In this document: piece after piece, positions 53,201 to 64,000 of the stretch
Numbering within the stretch: position 1 is the stretch's first letter
How the letters are laid out: every line of letters starts with the position of its first letter
Assembly: GCA_037074765.1 (NCBI GenBank)
Contig: JBAMDO010000120.1
Location: forward strand, 1 to 64,000
Reading direction: 5' to 3'
DNA length: 64,000 bases
Source of the DNA: Mansonella perstans
Lineage: Eukaryota; Nematoda; Chromadorea; Rhabditida; Onchocercidae
The notes under the pieces: generated by a model
Database searches by the model: none
The model's input: the letters and a program-made list of their open reading frames with translations, nothing else
What the model was told of the DNA's origin: nothing
Made by a program: the position numbers and the translations under genes

Positions 53201-54879
53201 ATGTTTGTCAATGATTTCTTCTTTGTGATATTATCACTGTTTCTATCATTAACATTTAGTACAGCTAAAATGAACTTAAAGCCCTGTTCAGAATTGCTAA
53301 TGGGACAGTAAGTTTCCTGTTCATGAAATTTCAAAATCTTAATAAAAAATGTTAAACAAAATCTTTTTAATCCAATTTTATTACCTTAATTGAAGGTATT
53401 TTAAATTTAGGCATATATGTGCTTATATATTTATTAATTAATTTGCTTGTATTCCATTTTCTTGCAAATATTTCTGATTGCAATTACTAGATTGTCTTTG
53501 TGATCTTCAATAAACTATTTCCAATACAGGTACTGGTGTGAAGAGCCTGAAATCTCACCAATTACTCAGCTTCCTGAAACCTGTGAAAAGGATAACTCAG
53601 TTACAGGTTAGAGATGTAGCTTTTAAATATTTACGTAGTAACGTGACATTATTTAACTGAAGTTGATGGCATAAATTTGTGGAAGTTCGTAACTTTTTTC
53701 ACGTGAATACATTTTTGTAGCGCATTCATGCAACTCAGCATATTATTTATGGAGAAATTTTTGCAAATCAAGCAAGCAATACACTTGATTTGCATTTGGT
53801 TTGTGGAACTCTCTGATAAAGAATTGGTTTTATAGGTTTTTAACAAGTTCTTTTAACGCGTTTTATCGGTGGAAATGATTATAAAAAAAATAAAGTTTAA
53901 TTTGGAATCTTTGAATTTTCAGTTATCTGTGAAGTGGCGAATGAAATCAATTGTATAGGATTGGATAATGGTACGAGGAAGTATGTTTTTTAAGTTTTTT
54001 TTCTCAAATGTTTTTAAGATGCAATTCCAAATTGTTTTCATAATTTCTTAATGATGTTATGGAAGTCTATAAGATAATATGCTTATTTTTCATACTTTTC
54101 ATATTTTAGATTTCTGAAACGTGTGCCAAATGGATGTGCTTATTCATCTGGTGTTGATCACAACACTGCATTGTTGTTATCGGTATTTCTTGGTTGGTTA
54201 GGTATTGATCGAATTTATCTTGGATATTATGCCATAGGTTTGGAATTTTTTCTCTTGAATTTCTCAATTACTGTTTGCTGATACAAAGTACCAATAGAAA
54301 TGATTATAAAAAAGAAAAATAATAATGGAAATATATGATTCAGTGTAGTAACTGTAGCTTTATTTAGTCAAATAGTTTATGAATGCAGAAGAATGCTGCA
54401 AGAGACGGCATGATATTTGTTATCAAGAAGGGTAACATGTATTTTTTCTCCCAAAATTTGTTTTACTTGAGATTAGAAGAGATGAAAAAGGGGAAAAAAC
54501 GGAAATTAGATTTTTTTTGCACGCAAATAATGCATTTGCAACCACTAAATTACTTTTCCAGTTGCTAAACTTGAATCATATTTCATGTAAAAACTATTAG
54601 AGATATGAAAATGTATTTAATAGTTTTATCAAATCATTTTTTATACTTTAGATGTTGAATTCTCCGTTTATTTCAGGATTTTTGAAGATGTTTTCATTCG
54701 GTTGCTTTACATTATTGTATCTTGTGGATATCATATTAATTGCGCTGCAGTTGCTAGGACCAGCTGATGGTTCCGCTTATCGGATCAATTTTTATGGGCC
54801 GAAAGCAACACGAGTGCGATTCTCAAACGATACTTATGTTTCGTTGTATACTTGTTTCGATTGTTCACCATCACCATAA
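53201..54879 (+). CDS. TM2D1: TM2 domain-containing protein 1
   Basis: Two-pass membrane protein (human TM2D1 was described as a beta-amyloid-binding protein; TM2D proteins act with Notch/phagocytosis pathways in flies). Five exons (53201-53307, 53530-53606, 53923-53980, 54110-54237, 54677-54879) give 190 aa (human about 207). There is a signal peptide at about 1-22 (hydrophobic, FFFVILSLFLSL), then a Cys-containing ectodomain starting KPCSELLMGQYWCEEPEIS. The TM2 domain has VFLGWLGIDRIYLGYYAIG and a second helix YLVDIILIALQLLGPADGS. A conserved tail includes YRINFYGPKATRV. The conserved DRF motif between the helices reads DRI (114-116) here. TIMM10 follows 439 bp downstream on the same strand. 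Confidence 0.93.
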
Positions 54880-55275
54880 TTTTTTCTTCTGTATTCTTCT
54901 GGAAGCTTCGAATTTCACAGCAAATTCTTATTTCAAGTTGGAAAGAGTGAGATTTTATCAGTTTTACTTGTATTTGATGTCTAGTTTCTTATTTTGTGAT
55001 GCAGTGTATTTATAATTTGCTATTGTACGGGTACGTTATTGGAATGTTCATACAATTTTTGTCACAGTTTTTGTTAATCGATTTTTATGCGGTATTATCC
55101 AGAGAAAGATATTTAATTTAGAAACATATAAATAAATATACATTGTCTTGTTATGGATTTTCAGTTTTATGCGCGTTTGGACTTTTATTATAACGTACAT
55201 AGTTCTGAAGTATGGAGTTTTTTCGAAAATCATATTTTTATGAGCTCTCAGAATCATTTCCATTTCCATTTCCAT

Positions 55276-55287
55276 TTTGTTTTTCAG
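55276..55287 (+). promoter_or_regulatory. Candidate spliced-leader acceptor upstream of TIMM10
   Basis: ttgtttttcag, a strong nematode 3' splice site, lies 31 bp before the TIMM10 ATG with no upstream exon visible. It is consistent with trans-splicing of a downstream operon gene or with a 5' UTR intron. Confidence 0.45.
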
Positions 55288-55318
55288 CGTTAGAATTATT
55301 TCATTGTGTTTTGAGAAA

Positions 55319-55900
55319 ATGTCTCAAGCACAACTTCAAATGGTAGCTGACTTGGAGATGGAAATGATGTCTGACATGTATCGGCGAATGACGACGGCAT
55401 GTCAGCAAAAATGTATCTCAACTCGTTACAAGTAAGACATGCTACCCTTTACATGTACACATGATCTTGCCGTTCATATTTAAAAGATTTGTTGAAGATT
55501 ACCTTTGTTACAGTAATATAATGGCTGCGTTATTTATTTTTACTATAACATAGCTTTTTTTAAAAAGAATTCAGTAAATTTGAACTTGTTAAAGAAACAA
55601 TACTCTATATCTTCTAATAAAATGATGAAAATTTGATATGGTGAAATGCACGATAATTAACAATGAATTTCAAATGATCATATTATGAATTTCTTAAAAT
55701 TTCATTGCTTTGCGAAGAAATTTTTTGTTGATTTTAGAGAAGCGGAATTGACAAAGGGTGAAGCAGTTTGTTTGGATCGTTGCGTTGCTAAATATTTGGA
55801 TGTTCATGAAAAACTTGGAAAGAGGTTAACATCTATATCGCAGCAGGATGAGAAACAATTGCAGCAAATACAACAACAATTGCAACAAAAAATGAAATAA
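55319..55900 (+). CDS. TIMM10: Mitochondrial intermembrane-space chaperone Tim10
   Basis: Small Tim chaperone that with Tim9 escorts hydrophobic precursors, such as carrier proteins, across the intermembrane space to TIM22. Two exons (55319-55431, 55738-55900) give 91 aa, the family length. Twin CX3C motifs are C28-C32 (ACQQKCI) and C49-C53 ([18 protein letters not shown]), spaced as in the family. [13 protein letters not shown] at 13-25 and [16 protein letters not shown] match Tim10 specifically. The C-terminus is Gln-rich ([12 protein letters not shown]), longer and more repetitive than usual. Confidence 0.96.
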
Positions 55901-57942
55901 TCATTGGTTCATTTTATTATTTGTTTAACAAAGTGTTCACACATAAACTCTTCAAACTTTTTATTACCAGCACAACCAGAATTTATGGAAGCTCCTGAAT
56001 GTCAATTAAAAGAAAAATTAGTTCTCATTCAAATCATTTAGTAACATAAGTTTCACGCTAGGTTTTGTTTTACTTTTATCTTAGAGTTCAGCAGAATTAG
56101 ACAGCAGTATTAAGTCTAACACATGAACATATGCATAATTATAAAGTTAATTTAATTATGCATAAAATATTTTACATCTACTTAATACTTCTGTCGGAAT
56201 ACTCCATCTCAACGCTCTCTAAATATAAAATATATAAATTCCAATATTGTATCCTTATTAATCAAGCGGTTGTAAATATATTTTGTTGATTTATTATCAT
56301 ACAGATAAAGTAAATTTCATTTTAATAATATACAAGTTCCATAGAACTTTACCATAATAAGTACAGTCAAACATGAGTTTACGGCATAAACAAAACATAA
56401 CAGATATTGAGTGTTAGCTTGCTTAAAACAACAATAAAAAAATAATTGAATTGAATTGTTAAATTCGAATTTCGATCATTGAATACTGCGGAAAATAATT
56501 TTATTCTTTTTTGAGTTAAAAAATGAAAAATAAATAAATTCTTGCTGTCATTGATATGAAAATGAAAAATTGCATTTTATTAATTATATTTAATATTCAC
56601 AAATATAAATTAAGGTGAAGATAAAAAGGAAAATTTTATCAAAAACAAACGCATAGTAAATTTGTCGCAAATTTTTGTCCTTTTTTTTTGAAGTACATTT
56701 GATTTATTTTTATATTTGTAAACGTTTCACTGTGCTTTGATTGTAGAAGGCAATTATTTTTTTCTCAAAATGAGAAGGAAATTTCTTCATAGAAGTTTCA
56801 GACTTCCATACATTTTTTTTTGCATTTCTCTTTTTATTTTCCCCTTCTGAGCTATTTCAAAAAAGAAAAAAGCACACTTGGGAAATCCGGTTTTTGTAAA
56901 CTTTTACATCATCATAAATATGGATTTGTTTACCGGGAAAAGAAAAAGTACAAAAGTAATATTTTTTTCTACTATCATTCATTTATTATTTTAACAGTTA
57001 GTTAAATATCGATTCACTATTTCATTTGAATCTTTTGATCTTTCGAAGTTATAATTTCATTCTTTTTGGGCTGAAATGACAAATGTTTTTTTCCCTCTCA
57101 AGAGAATAATTTTTGCATAAAAGAAGAAAAATAATACAACAATAGAAAAGAACGAACATTGAAGATTGTACATGTAAGTTAACAATTTGAATTGAAAGTA
57201 AATTATTATCAAATGTGAAAAAATCGAAGAAATCGTAATCTAAAGGAAAAAATTATAATTAACATTTCTAAAAAATATAAATGTAATAAAAGGTAAGCGT
57301 CTTCCAAATTATAAAGCATATAAATCATCAAAATATGAAAACCATTTGTTAGATAGAAATATTTTATTTTTTTCCACTGCTATAGTCTATCAAAGTGAAA
57401 GATTACGTAGTCAAAAAGTAATGCTACTTAAAAGTAATATTAATTTAAAAGTAATATCGGAATATTATTTTTACATTCGAAATTGCTATTACTCTCACAT
57501 GTGAATAATAATTAATCATTTGAAATCAGGTTTTTTCTGTGAATTTAAGTAAATTTTATGCATAATTAAAAGTACGCTTAGCAATTGCTAGTATGATTTT
57601 TGCAAGAGAAATTAATTTACAATTTATTGAAATTAACAAATTTATGAAAAAAAATGAAACCTGTATTTACGAAAAACTTCGGAGAAAAAAGGAAAATTTT
57701 GCTAACCGAAAATAAATTAATTACAGTGAATTCGAAGTCGTAATTAATTCTATTAATTTAGAGTTATCCGGAATACCGGTTGTTGGCACTGAAGTGTTGA
57801 TTTTTCACAGTTTTCAGCTAAATAGAACCAAATTTTAGAATTAAACTCCGGTTTTTTTTTTGCGTTAGAAATTCTTTGTGTAGAAATCATACAAGTTTAG
57901 CAATAAATGACAGATCAGCAATGGCAACTATTGTTTGATGTG

Positions 57943-57955
57943 TGACCTTTGACCC
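57943..57955 (-). promoter_or_regulatory. DR1 nuclear-receptor-like site
   Basis: Plus strand TGACCT-T-TGACCC; minus strand GGGTCA-A-AGGTCA, a textbook DR1 half-site pair, about 2 kb after TIMM10. Target gene unknown. Confidence 0.3.
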
Positions 57956-58887
57956 TGAATCCTATCATTCTTCTTGCATTAAATCGTACTTCAATAAAGT
58001 ATCATTTATAGAGTTTTTTTTTTTCCTTTTTCCCCACAAAGAACGGATAAAAGTGAAGAGCAAAAGTGACTGCATCAAACAATCATTGATACGTAGGATT
58101 TCTTTTCATTATCGTAACAATGGGTAAAGCAAATAATAAAAGTGTAACTTCAAGAAGAAAAAAGCAAAAACAAAAATTTAATTGATCTTATAAATTCTGT
58201 GTGATGAAAATAGAATTTGCAAAATAATATTTACTTCAATGAAATGTTTTCAAATTTGAAAAAAAAAGTGCGAATTAATATTTGCTTGTCAATTTTATTG
58301 AAATTTTATTTCCGAACTTTTTCGCTATGAAATATATTTGTTCGTCGAGAAAACATAAGTCTTTTATCATTTTTCCAGAAATTTGCCCGATTTTACAGCT
58401 AAATAATACCAATTAAAATTAAATTTCAATTTAATTTTCATCTGCAATTTTTTCCGAATCTTTCAATTAATAAATTCGCTCGGTAATACGTATATATGTA
58501 TAGGATTTCTAAAAAAAAATAAAAATATGAAAAAAATATTACGGTAATTAAAAACTGTGAAAAGTAATGTAGAAAATAACAAATATATTTATACTGTATA
58601 AATGAAAAAAATCTTACATTCCTCTGCAACTATTTTGCTTATAATCGAAGTAATTACAAACTTTGAGAAGCAACGAATTAGCTGAGTAATTAAGAGCTTC
58701 AAATAAAATTAAAAAGTAAGGTAAATAATTAGGAGTAAGTAATTTTTGAAATTAACAAAATATTAAACTAGTTAGAAACTATGAGAAATGACAAAATACT
58801 GTAGTAATTAAGAACAATAAAAAGTAACGTAAAAAATAACAAAATATTGCAGAAGAACAAATAATAATAAGAAAAAATAATAATAAC

Positions 58888-58933
58888 TTTTAAACCAACC
58901 AGTTATAGAAAACAATAACTGATTGGTTTAAAA
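58888..58933. repeat. Short hairpin, 19-bp stem
   Basis: Left arm ttttaaaccaaccagttat and right arm ataactgattggtttaaaa pair with a single mismatch around an 8-nt loop. It stands alone in non-coding DNA. Confidence 0.7.
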
Positions 58934-59870
58934 AAAAATTAATATTCGTGAAAATTTTCGGTAATCATCTAAAAAGTTGCAAATTCATATAAGATTTCTC
59001 TTTAGTAATAATACTTTTACCGTACTATTCATCCGTTTTCTTTGAGGCTTTTTTTTTGCAGATAATTAAATTAGTTGATTTGATTTGTACAAATTTGTTA
59101 TAAGACAATTTTTTTCTGTTTTTTTCCGTTTAAATCCATATGAAAATTTTTCATAAACTATTACAGTACCCGTAAATGAAAAATTATTCATGCTCATTTG
59201 AGTGGGCTATTATTTAACACAAGATTTTGAGATTTTATCGTTAAATAAGGAACTGTTTTTTCCTTTTTCAATAATCGTTATACTATTCATCATACGATAA
59301 CAACGATCACTGTACAAATTAGAATTATATTTAATCAAATGGTAACAAAGGATTTTGTCAAGTTGCAAAATCTTGGAAATGAAGAATAATAATAATAAGA
59401 AAAAAATATTTTGAAATCAATAAATGACTTTTTTTTTTACAAACAATTGATTTGACTTGTATCACTTGGATATGGAATGATTCTTTTTCCTTTTTTTTCA
59501 CTCAAAATTATCTGAAATTTTTTTAAATGTAAAAATTATCTGAAAAATTTTTTTTTAAATGCATTTTTTTTTAATCAAATTTTCTTATAGTGCTAATTAT
59601 TTCGATTGCTTTTATATATAATGATAATAATATGTGAATACACTTTAATGCAGTGACAGTATTACATGAATGTACAATTTTTTGAAATTTCTTATGAGTT
59701 TATTTGCTTCATTGAAAAATTTTGAATCCCTTCATGTCACATTCATTCGTAATGAAAAAATAAATTTTTCTATGAATTTTTAACTTTGTTTTGTTTTGTT
59801 TTTTCATTTTATTGCATACTTATTACGTCTAATTTCTTATAAAAGTTAATTTTCAGCTTCGTACTATCGT

Positions 59871-61020
59871 TTTATTATTATTATTATTATTGTTCCTGTC
59901 ATTCTTATTAGTGTTATTATTATTATTACTATTATTATCATTAATATTATTATTACTAATATTATCACTAATATTTTTTAATTTTAAGATGATGTCATTC
60001 ATCATTTGGAAAAAATTAATTCATGTGTAGAAATTTGACTTGTTCACTTTGGCTTCTTAATATTTCTGGAAAATCATTCGTTCAAATTATAAGTTTTAAT
60101 TCAATGAAATAAGCCATATATCCTTTTTTTCTTTCTTCCTTTGATTTCGTTTTTCTTATTTATATCATTATTTATTTATTATTCATTTATTATATCGAAA
60201 TTTTCTTTTAAGCACTGAAATTAAATTAATTTACAATTATATCAGTCATATCACTTTGAATTAACTTTAAGTGTGTAATCAAAAATGTCACAATTATTAT
60301 ATTTATTCATTTTCTGTAGTATTTCTATTTTCACATATTTCACTGACCTGAAATATGATGATGGTACCCATTTTTCTCCTTTTCCGTTTCCCTTACTTAT
60401 TAGTGATTACGCAACAGCGCAAATTGTATAGCTATTAGTTATTCAGTCATTACATTTCGTTTTGCATACATTTCTCGTAATTCTTTTTTTCCTACTTTTT
60501 CTTTTTCCATTTAATTATTTGGTTCCATTGGTACCATTAGTTTCAGAATTGCATTACTTCATTGATGACAGGTAATAATAACTGATGTTCAATGTTTTAC
60601 TATTATTATTATTAGGCCGTCAACATAGGAAATTATTCATATCCTACAAAATTAGTAAAAATTTGTAACGAAATAATGGTTGGATATATTGCATCATCAT
60701 TATTTATTATTATGATTTTTATTGCATTTAGTGCTACCATCATTAGTATGAGTTCGTACTGCTAAAATTATATGTGTCACAATTAAACTATTGCTTATTA
60801 TTATTTATTTTGGTATTTATATATTTATAATATTTATATAATTATAATTATGATGACAATAATAATAACTATAATTGTTATTGTTATTATTTTACTGCAG
60901 TTAATTATTATTTTATTGCACTATTATTATTATTATTATTATTGTTATTAATATTATTGGTTTTTACTGTTATTATTATTGTTAATACTATTATTATTGA
61001 TTCTTCCATATATTATTATT
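59871..61020. repeat. Blocks of ATT/TTA trinucleotide repeats
   Basis: ttattattattat-type runs at about 59871-59980, 60601-60615, 60830-60890 and 60895-61020, separated by AT-rich unique sequence. No gene is seen between them. Confidence 0.8.
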
Positions 61021-61239
61021 TTATTCGAGAATTTTTACTGCAAAGAAAAATGAAACAGTGATAAAAGACTGTAATTTAGTCGGAATGATACGTTAAATTA
61101 TGTCAAAATCTTAATTAGACTTACGTTTTGACGAAAAGGATTAACTAAACCACTAACCAATTAATTAATTCTTTGACGATCACATATTAATTGATCGTAT
61201 AGCTCAGTGATCTTACAGGGAGAAATGTTAAATTATAAT

Positions 61240-61420
61240 GAAAAAAGATGAAGGTGAGGTAATGAATGATGATGAAAGGCAACGAAAGGATCAGTGACAC
61301 AAAAATGAATAATCCATTTTGCGCATGGCATCATCGAAAGCGCCAATGATAGAAGAAGAAGTATTGTTGAAAAAATGAAAGAAGCCGCGGATGGCTTATT
61401 GCTGGAAGTCCTGCTGTGAT
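61240..61420. other. GC-richer island, possible exon or non-coding RNA
   Basis: In an 8-kb desert this segment (agccgcggatggc, gcgcatggcatcatcgaaagcgcc) has clearly higher GC. On the minus strand one frame is open from about 61398 to a TGA at 61294 (RGFFHFF ... GAFDDAMRKMDYSFLCH), but it lacks a good acceptor. A second minus frame is open through the same island with a hydrophobic stretch (FIFSTILLLLSLALS). Neither matches a family I know. Confidence 0.25.
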
Positions 61421-61579
61421 TGCTTGATTAAAATAAACATTTATTAGAGATTATATATGCAAAAATAAATATGCTCCCATTGTTAGTTGTTAGTCCTAAT
61501 GCTATCTTTTGATCTTAATTATTACATAAAAATTAGTTTGAAGTATGTTACATGTGAATATGCATTGTTAATTACTATT

Positions 61580-61675
61580 CTATAATGATAATGATAGTAA
61601 TAATAACGTGATAGTGATAATGCTAAAAATAATAGTAATAATAATAACAGTAATAATAATAATAGTAATAATAAT
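61580..61675. repeat. (ATA/AAT)n microsatellite
   Basis: ataatgatagtaataataa-type repeat just right of the GC-richer island. Confidence 0.85.
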
Positions 61676-64000
61676 GACTTGGTGTGTCATTGCTGCATGA
61701 AAAAAATTTTAACCAATTTTTTTTATCTCAAATTTTACTTGAAATCAAACTCAAATCTATACTTGAAATCATTTACTTGAAACCAATTTTAAATTTAAAA
61801 TAATAAAAAACAATAGTAATATCAAATACTTTTTTTTCACTGCTTCAATTAGTTTCGAAAACTAATAGTGGTATGAAAAAAAAACAGAGAAATATTTTAA
61901 GTATTTTAATAACTTAGTAAGAGCACTAAATTGATAAGATTTTCATAAGAATTAAAATTGCCAGTAAAAAATATAAAAAAATATGTTTACTTATTTATGA
62001 CTTATTGAGAACTAGATTGATATTCAATTAAAATTATCGCTTAAAAAAAGTGCTTCGAAATAATTTACTTTGGTGTGACTTTAATAAGAATTAATTACAA
62101 CTTGAAATCTATTTTAATAACAAATAACTAAATAACTTATTAAAATGATAAATAACTGAATAAATACCTAATAAGAACACATAAATTAAATAAGTAAGCA
62201 AAAAGTGAATAAAAAAAACGAAACAAAGAGACAAAAAAATAAAGTGTATTAGAACTCAATCAAATATGTCCTTATGATATATTAGTGCAGCAAATTATCA
62301 TTTTAAATCAAATTATAAATTTAAATCAGCTGATTCATCTCTTCTACTTTTTTCCCTACAAAATTGCTTACTTATCAATGAATAATGCCATGTCTATCTT
62401 TTATTGATAAATCGATTGGTACATCATTAACCAAAACTGATCCAGACATTTAATACGATATTTTTGTTGTTGATGGTGATACTATACATATATTGGATAC
62501 ATCTTATTATTAGTTTTGTATCAAATGAGGTTTTTTACCTATGGCATCACTCATTTAATCATTGATCAAGTCCGTTTATATTATTAATGAAAGAAATAAT
62601 TTGTAAATAATTATTTAGTTAACAAACAAAAAAATCTCACTACTGAAATTTTGTTACTGCGTATAAATTACGAATATGCTCCAGCAATATTTGCTAAATG
62701 TAAATCCTCTTTCACTTGAAATATTCATGTTCACTTTATTCTAACCATAAGAAATATCTGTGCTACAATGATTTTATAAGAATTGAATAATGCTACTTTG
62801 ATATAACAAAAATTGCTTGTGCTACAATAATATAACGAGAGATGAGTTGTCCTCTGATGATAAAAATTTGGCCTTTTTCATTCACTTGCATATTTTGCAT
62901 TAATTGATAGTTTCCATGTTGATAATTGGTTATAAGATGAGAATATCGTATAATTATTGGGTACGATAGATGAATTACTGAATGATTGACTAAGTGAATG
63001 AATGAATGAATGAATGTTAGGTATATTTGCAGAAATAAATAAATGAATAAATTAAATAATCTACTATCGAAATAAATAATGGAACTATTTAGACTCAAAA
63101 ATTATTTTATCAAATAGCAATAATAACAATAGCAATAAGTGGGATTAGTAGTAATAGTTGTAGTAGTAGTAGAAGCAACAAGAGGAAATGGTATTTATTA
63201 TGGAAATTGGTAGCTAAGTGGAGAGGAAAAAATGAGTAAGCTGCATCAGTTCATTAATTCTAGGCTATTTTCATCCATTTTCTCCCCTACCACTTAAAGT
63301 ACCAATTGATGAGTCCAATCACAAACACACATACACACACACACACACACGCACACACACACAGATGCATAGATGTAGACACATCGATACATTGAGTATT
63401 ACGGTATTTTAAACTATTTACTGCAATTACTGTGTTGCCAAATGCGATCGCTATTGATAAACATATAATAAAAAAATAAATTGTTGGTTTTGTTGTTTAA
63501 TTGATTATAATGCAGTAAATGATAAAAAGAATTTAAGAAAAATGAAAAGATCATAAAGTAAAGATGAAGAAAATGAGAGAGAGAGAAAATGAGCAATTGT
63601 AAAAAGGTCCAAGTATAATACTAACAATAACTATTACATGTACTACAACGATTACTATTAACCACTTGTGGAAAAGTGCTATAAAAATTGTCATCCCAAA
63701 ATAATCCAACCAATTGAGTGCTTCATGCTATTCTCATCGATGCACTTAATGTTTTTATATCCTATTCAAATAAATCAATTCTGTTTTTTTTTTCTCAACT
63801 CTGTTTCTCATTTATTTCATTCTGTAAATTTAACCTTTTCACCTTTCTTTCAATTCAACTTTCTTCATTTAATTAAATCTGTATTCCAATGAATTCAAAA
63901 TTAAAATATTACATAAGTCCTTTGTGACATAAAGATTACAAACAATCAACCTATTGCGTGACATACTTTTATTAATTAGTATTATTGTTATTAATCATTA
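61676..64000. other. Gene-poor right end of the window
   Basis: AT-rich sequence with short repeats: (GAAT)n at 62996-63016, (TAG)n at 63158-63171 and (AC)n at 63321-63363. No gene supported; the open frames at 62793-63098, 63414-63596 and 63668-63892 have no domain and biased composition. Confidence 0.5.
63321..63363. repeat. (AC)n microsatellite
   Basis: About 20 ac units with isolated t and g interruptions. Confidence 0.95.

Larger units (their letters stand above)
55901..59870. other. Gene-poor AT-rich region
   Basis: No splice-bounded coding segment recognised on either strand. It holds a DR1 element (57943) and a short hairpin (58888). Open frames such as 56820-57005, 57942-58127 and 58438-58629 are low-complexity. 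Confidence 0.5.

Overview
The window looks like nuclear DNA of a parasitic nematode, probably a filarial or other spirurid worm. It is extremely AT-rich. Its genes are split by GT-AG introns, and its animal proteins match nematode-type sequences best. It also carries a type of SH2-tyrosine kinase and a PP1-like phosphatase that are expanded in nematodes. I cannot name the species from sequence alone. There is no bacterial, viral or mobile-element coding content that I can support. All gene models below were assembled by eye from splice sites and reading-frame continuity.

Layout, left to right. At 1-2475 (minus) lies a damaged SH2-tyrosine kinase gene that runs off the left edge; most of it is repeated at 46878-48690. 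At 5674-11068 (minus) is a complete 15-exon long-chain acyl-CoA synthetase (711 aa). The stretch 11.1-17.1 kb has no intact gene, but holds a decayed protein-kinase relic near 14.4 kb and three tandem-repeat arrays. Four plus-strand genes follow: MED7 (17147-19314), a zinc-finger protein (20250-22636), the SWIM-domain recombination factor SWS1/ZSWIM7 (23021-30476) and topoisomerase III alpha (25233-29770). The mitochondrial citrate carrier SLC25A1 is at 31403-33384 (minus). A four-pass membrane protein resembling LAPTM4 spans 38265-45731 (plus). A second, truncated SH2-kinase copy (46943-48473, minus) lies head to head with a PP1-like phosphatase (49278-51791, plus). TM2D1 (53201-54879) and TIMM10 (55319-55900) follow on the plus strand. 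The last 8 kb is a gene desert with ATT/TTA repeats.

The most striking observation is that the whole TOP3A gene sits on the same strand inside one 5,970-bp intron of SWS1. The last SWS1 exon, which supplies the closing CxH of its SWIM zinc finger, lies 580 bp beyond the TOP3A stop codon. Both proteins act in homologous recombination, and in yeast the Shu complex (containing the SWS1 relative) was found through genetic suppression of top3/sgs1 defects, so this is a physical coupling of functionally linked genes. Other points of interest are the SH2-kinase duplication, whose SH2 domain has lost its phosphotyrosine-binding arginine, its neighbouring PP1-like phosphatase (a possible sperm-type pair), and the TM2D1-TIMM10 pair, which may be an operon shared with C. 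elegans.
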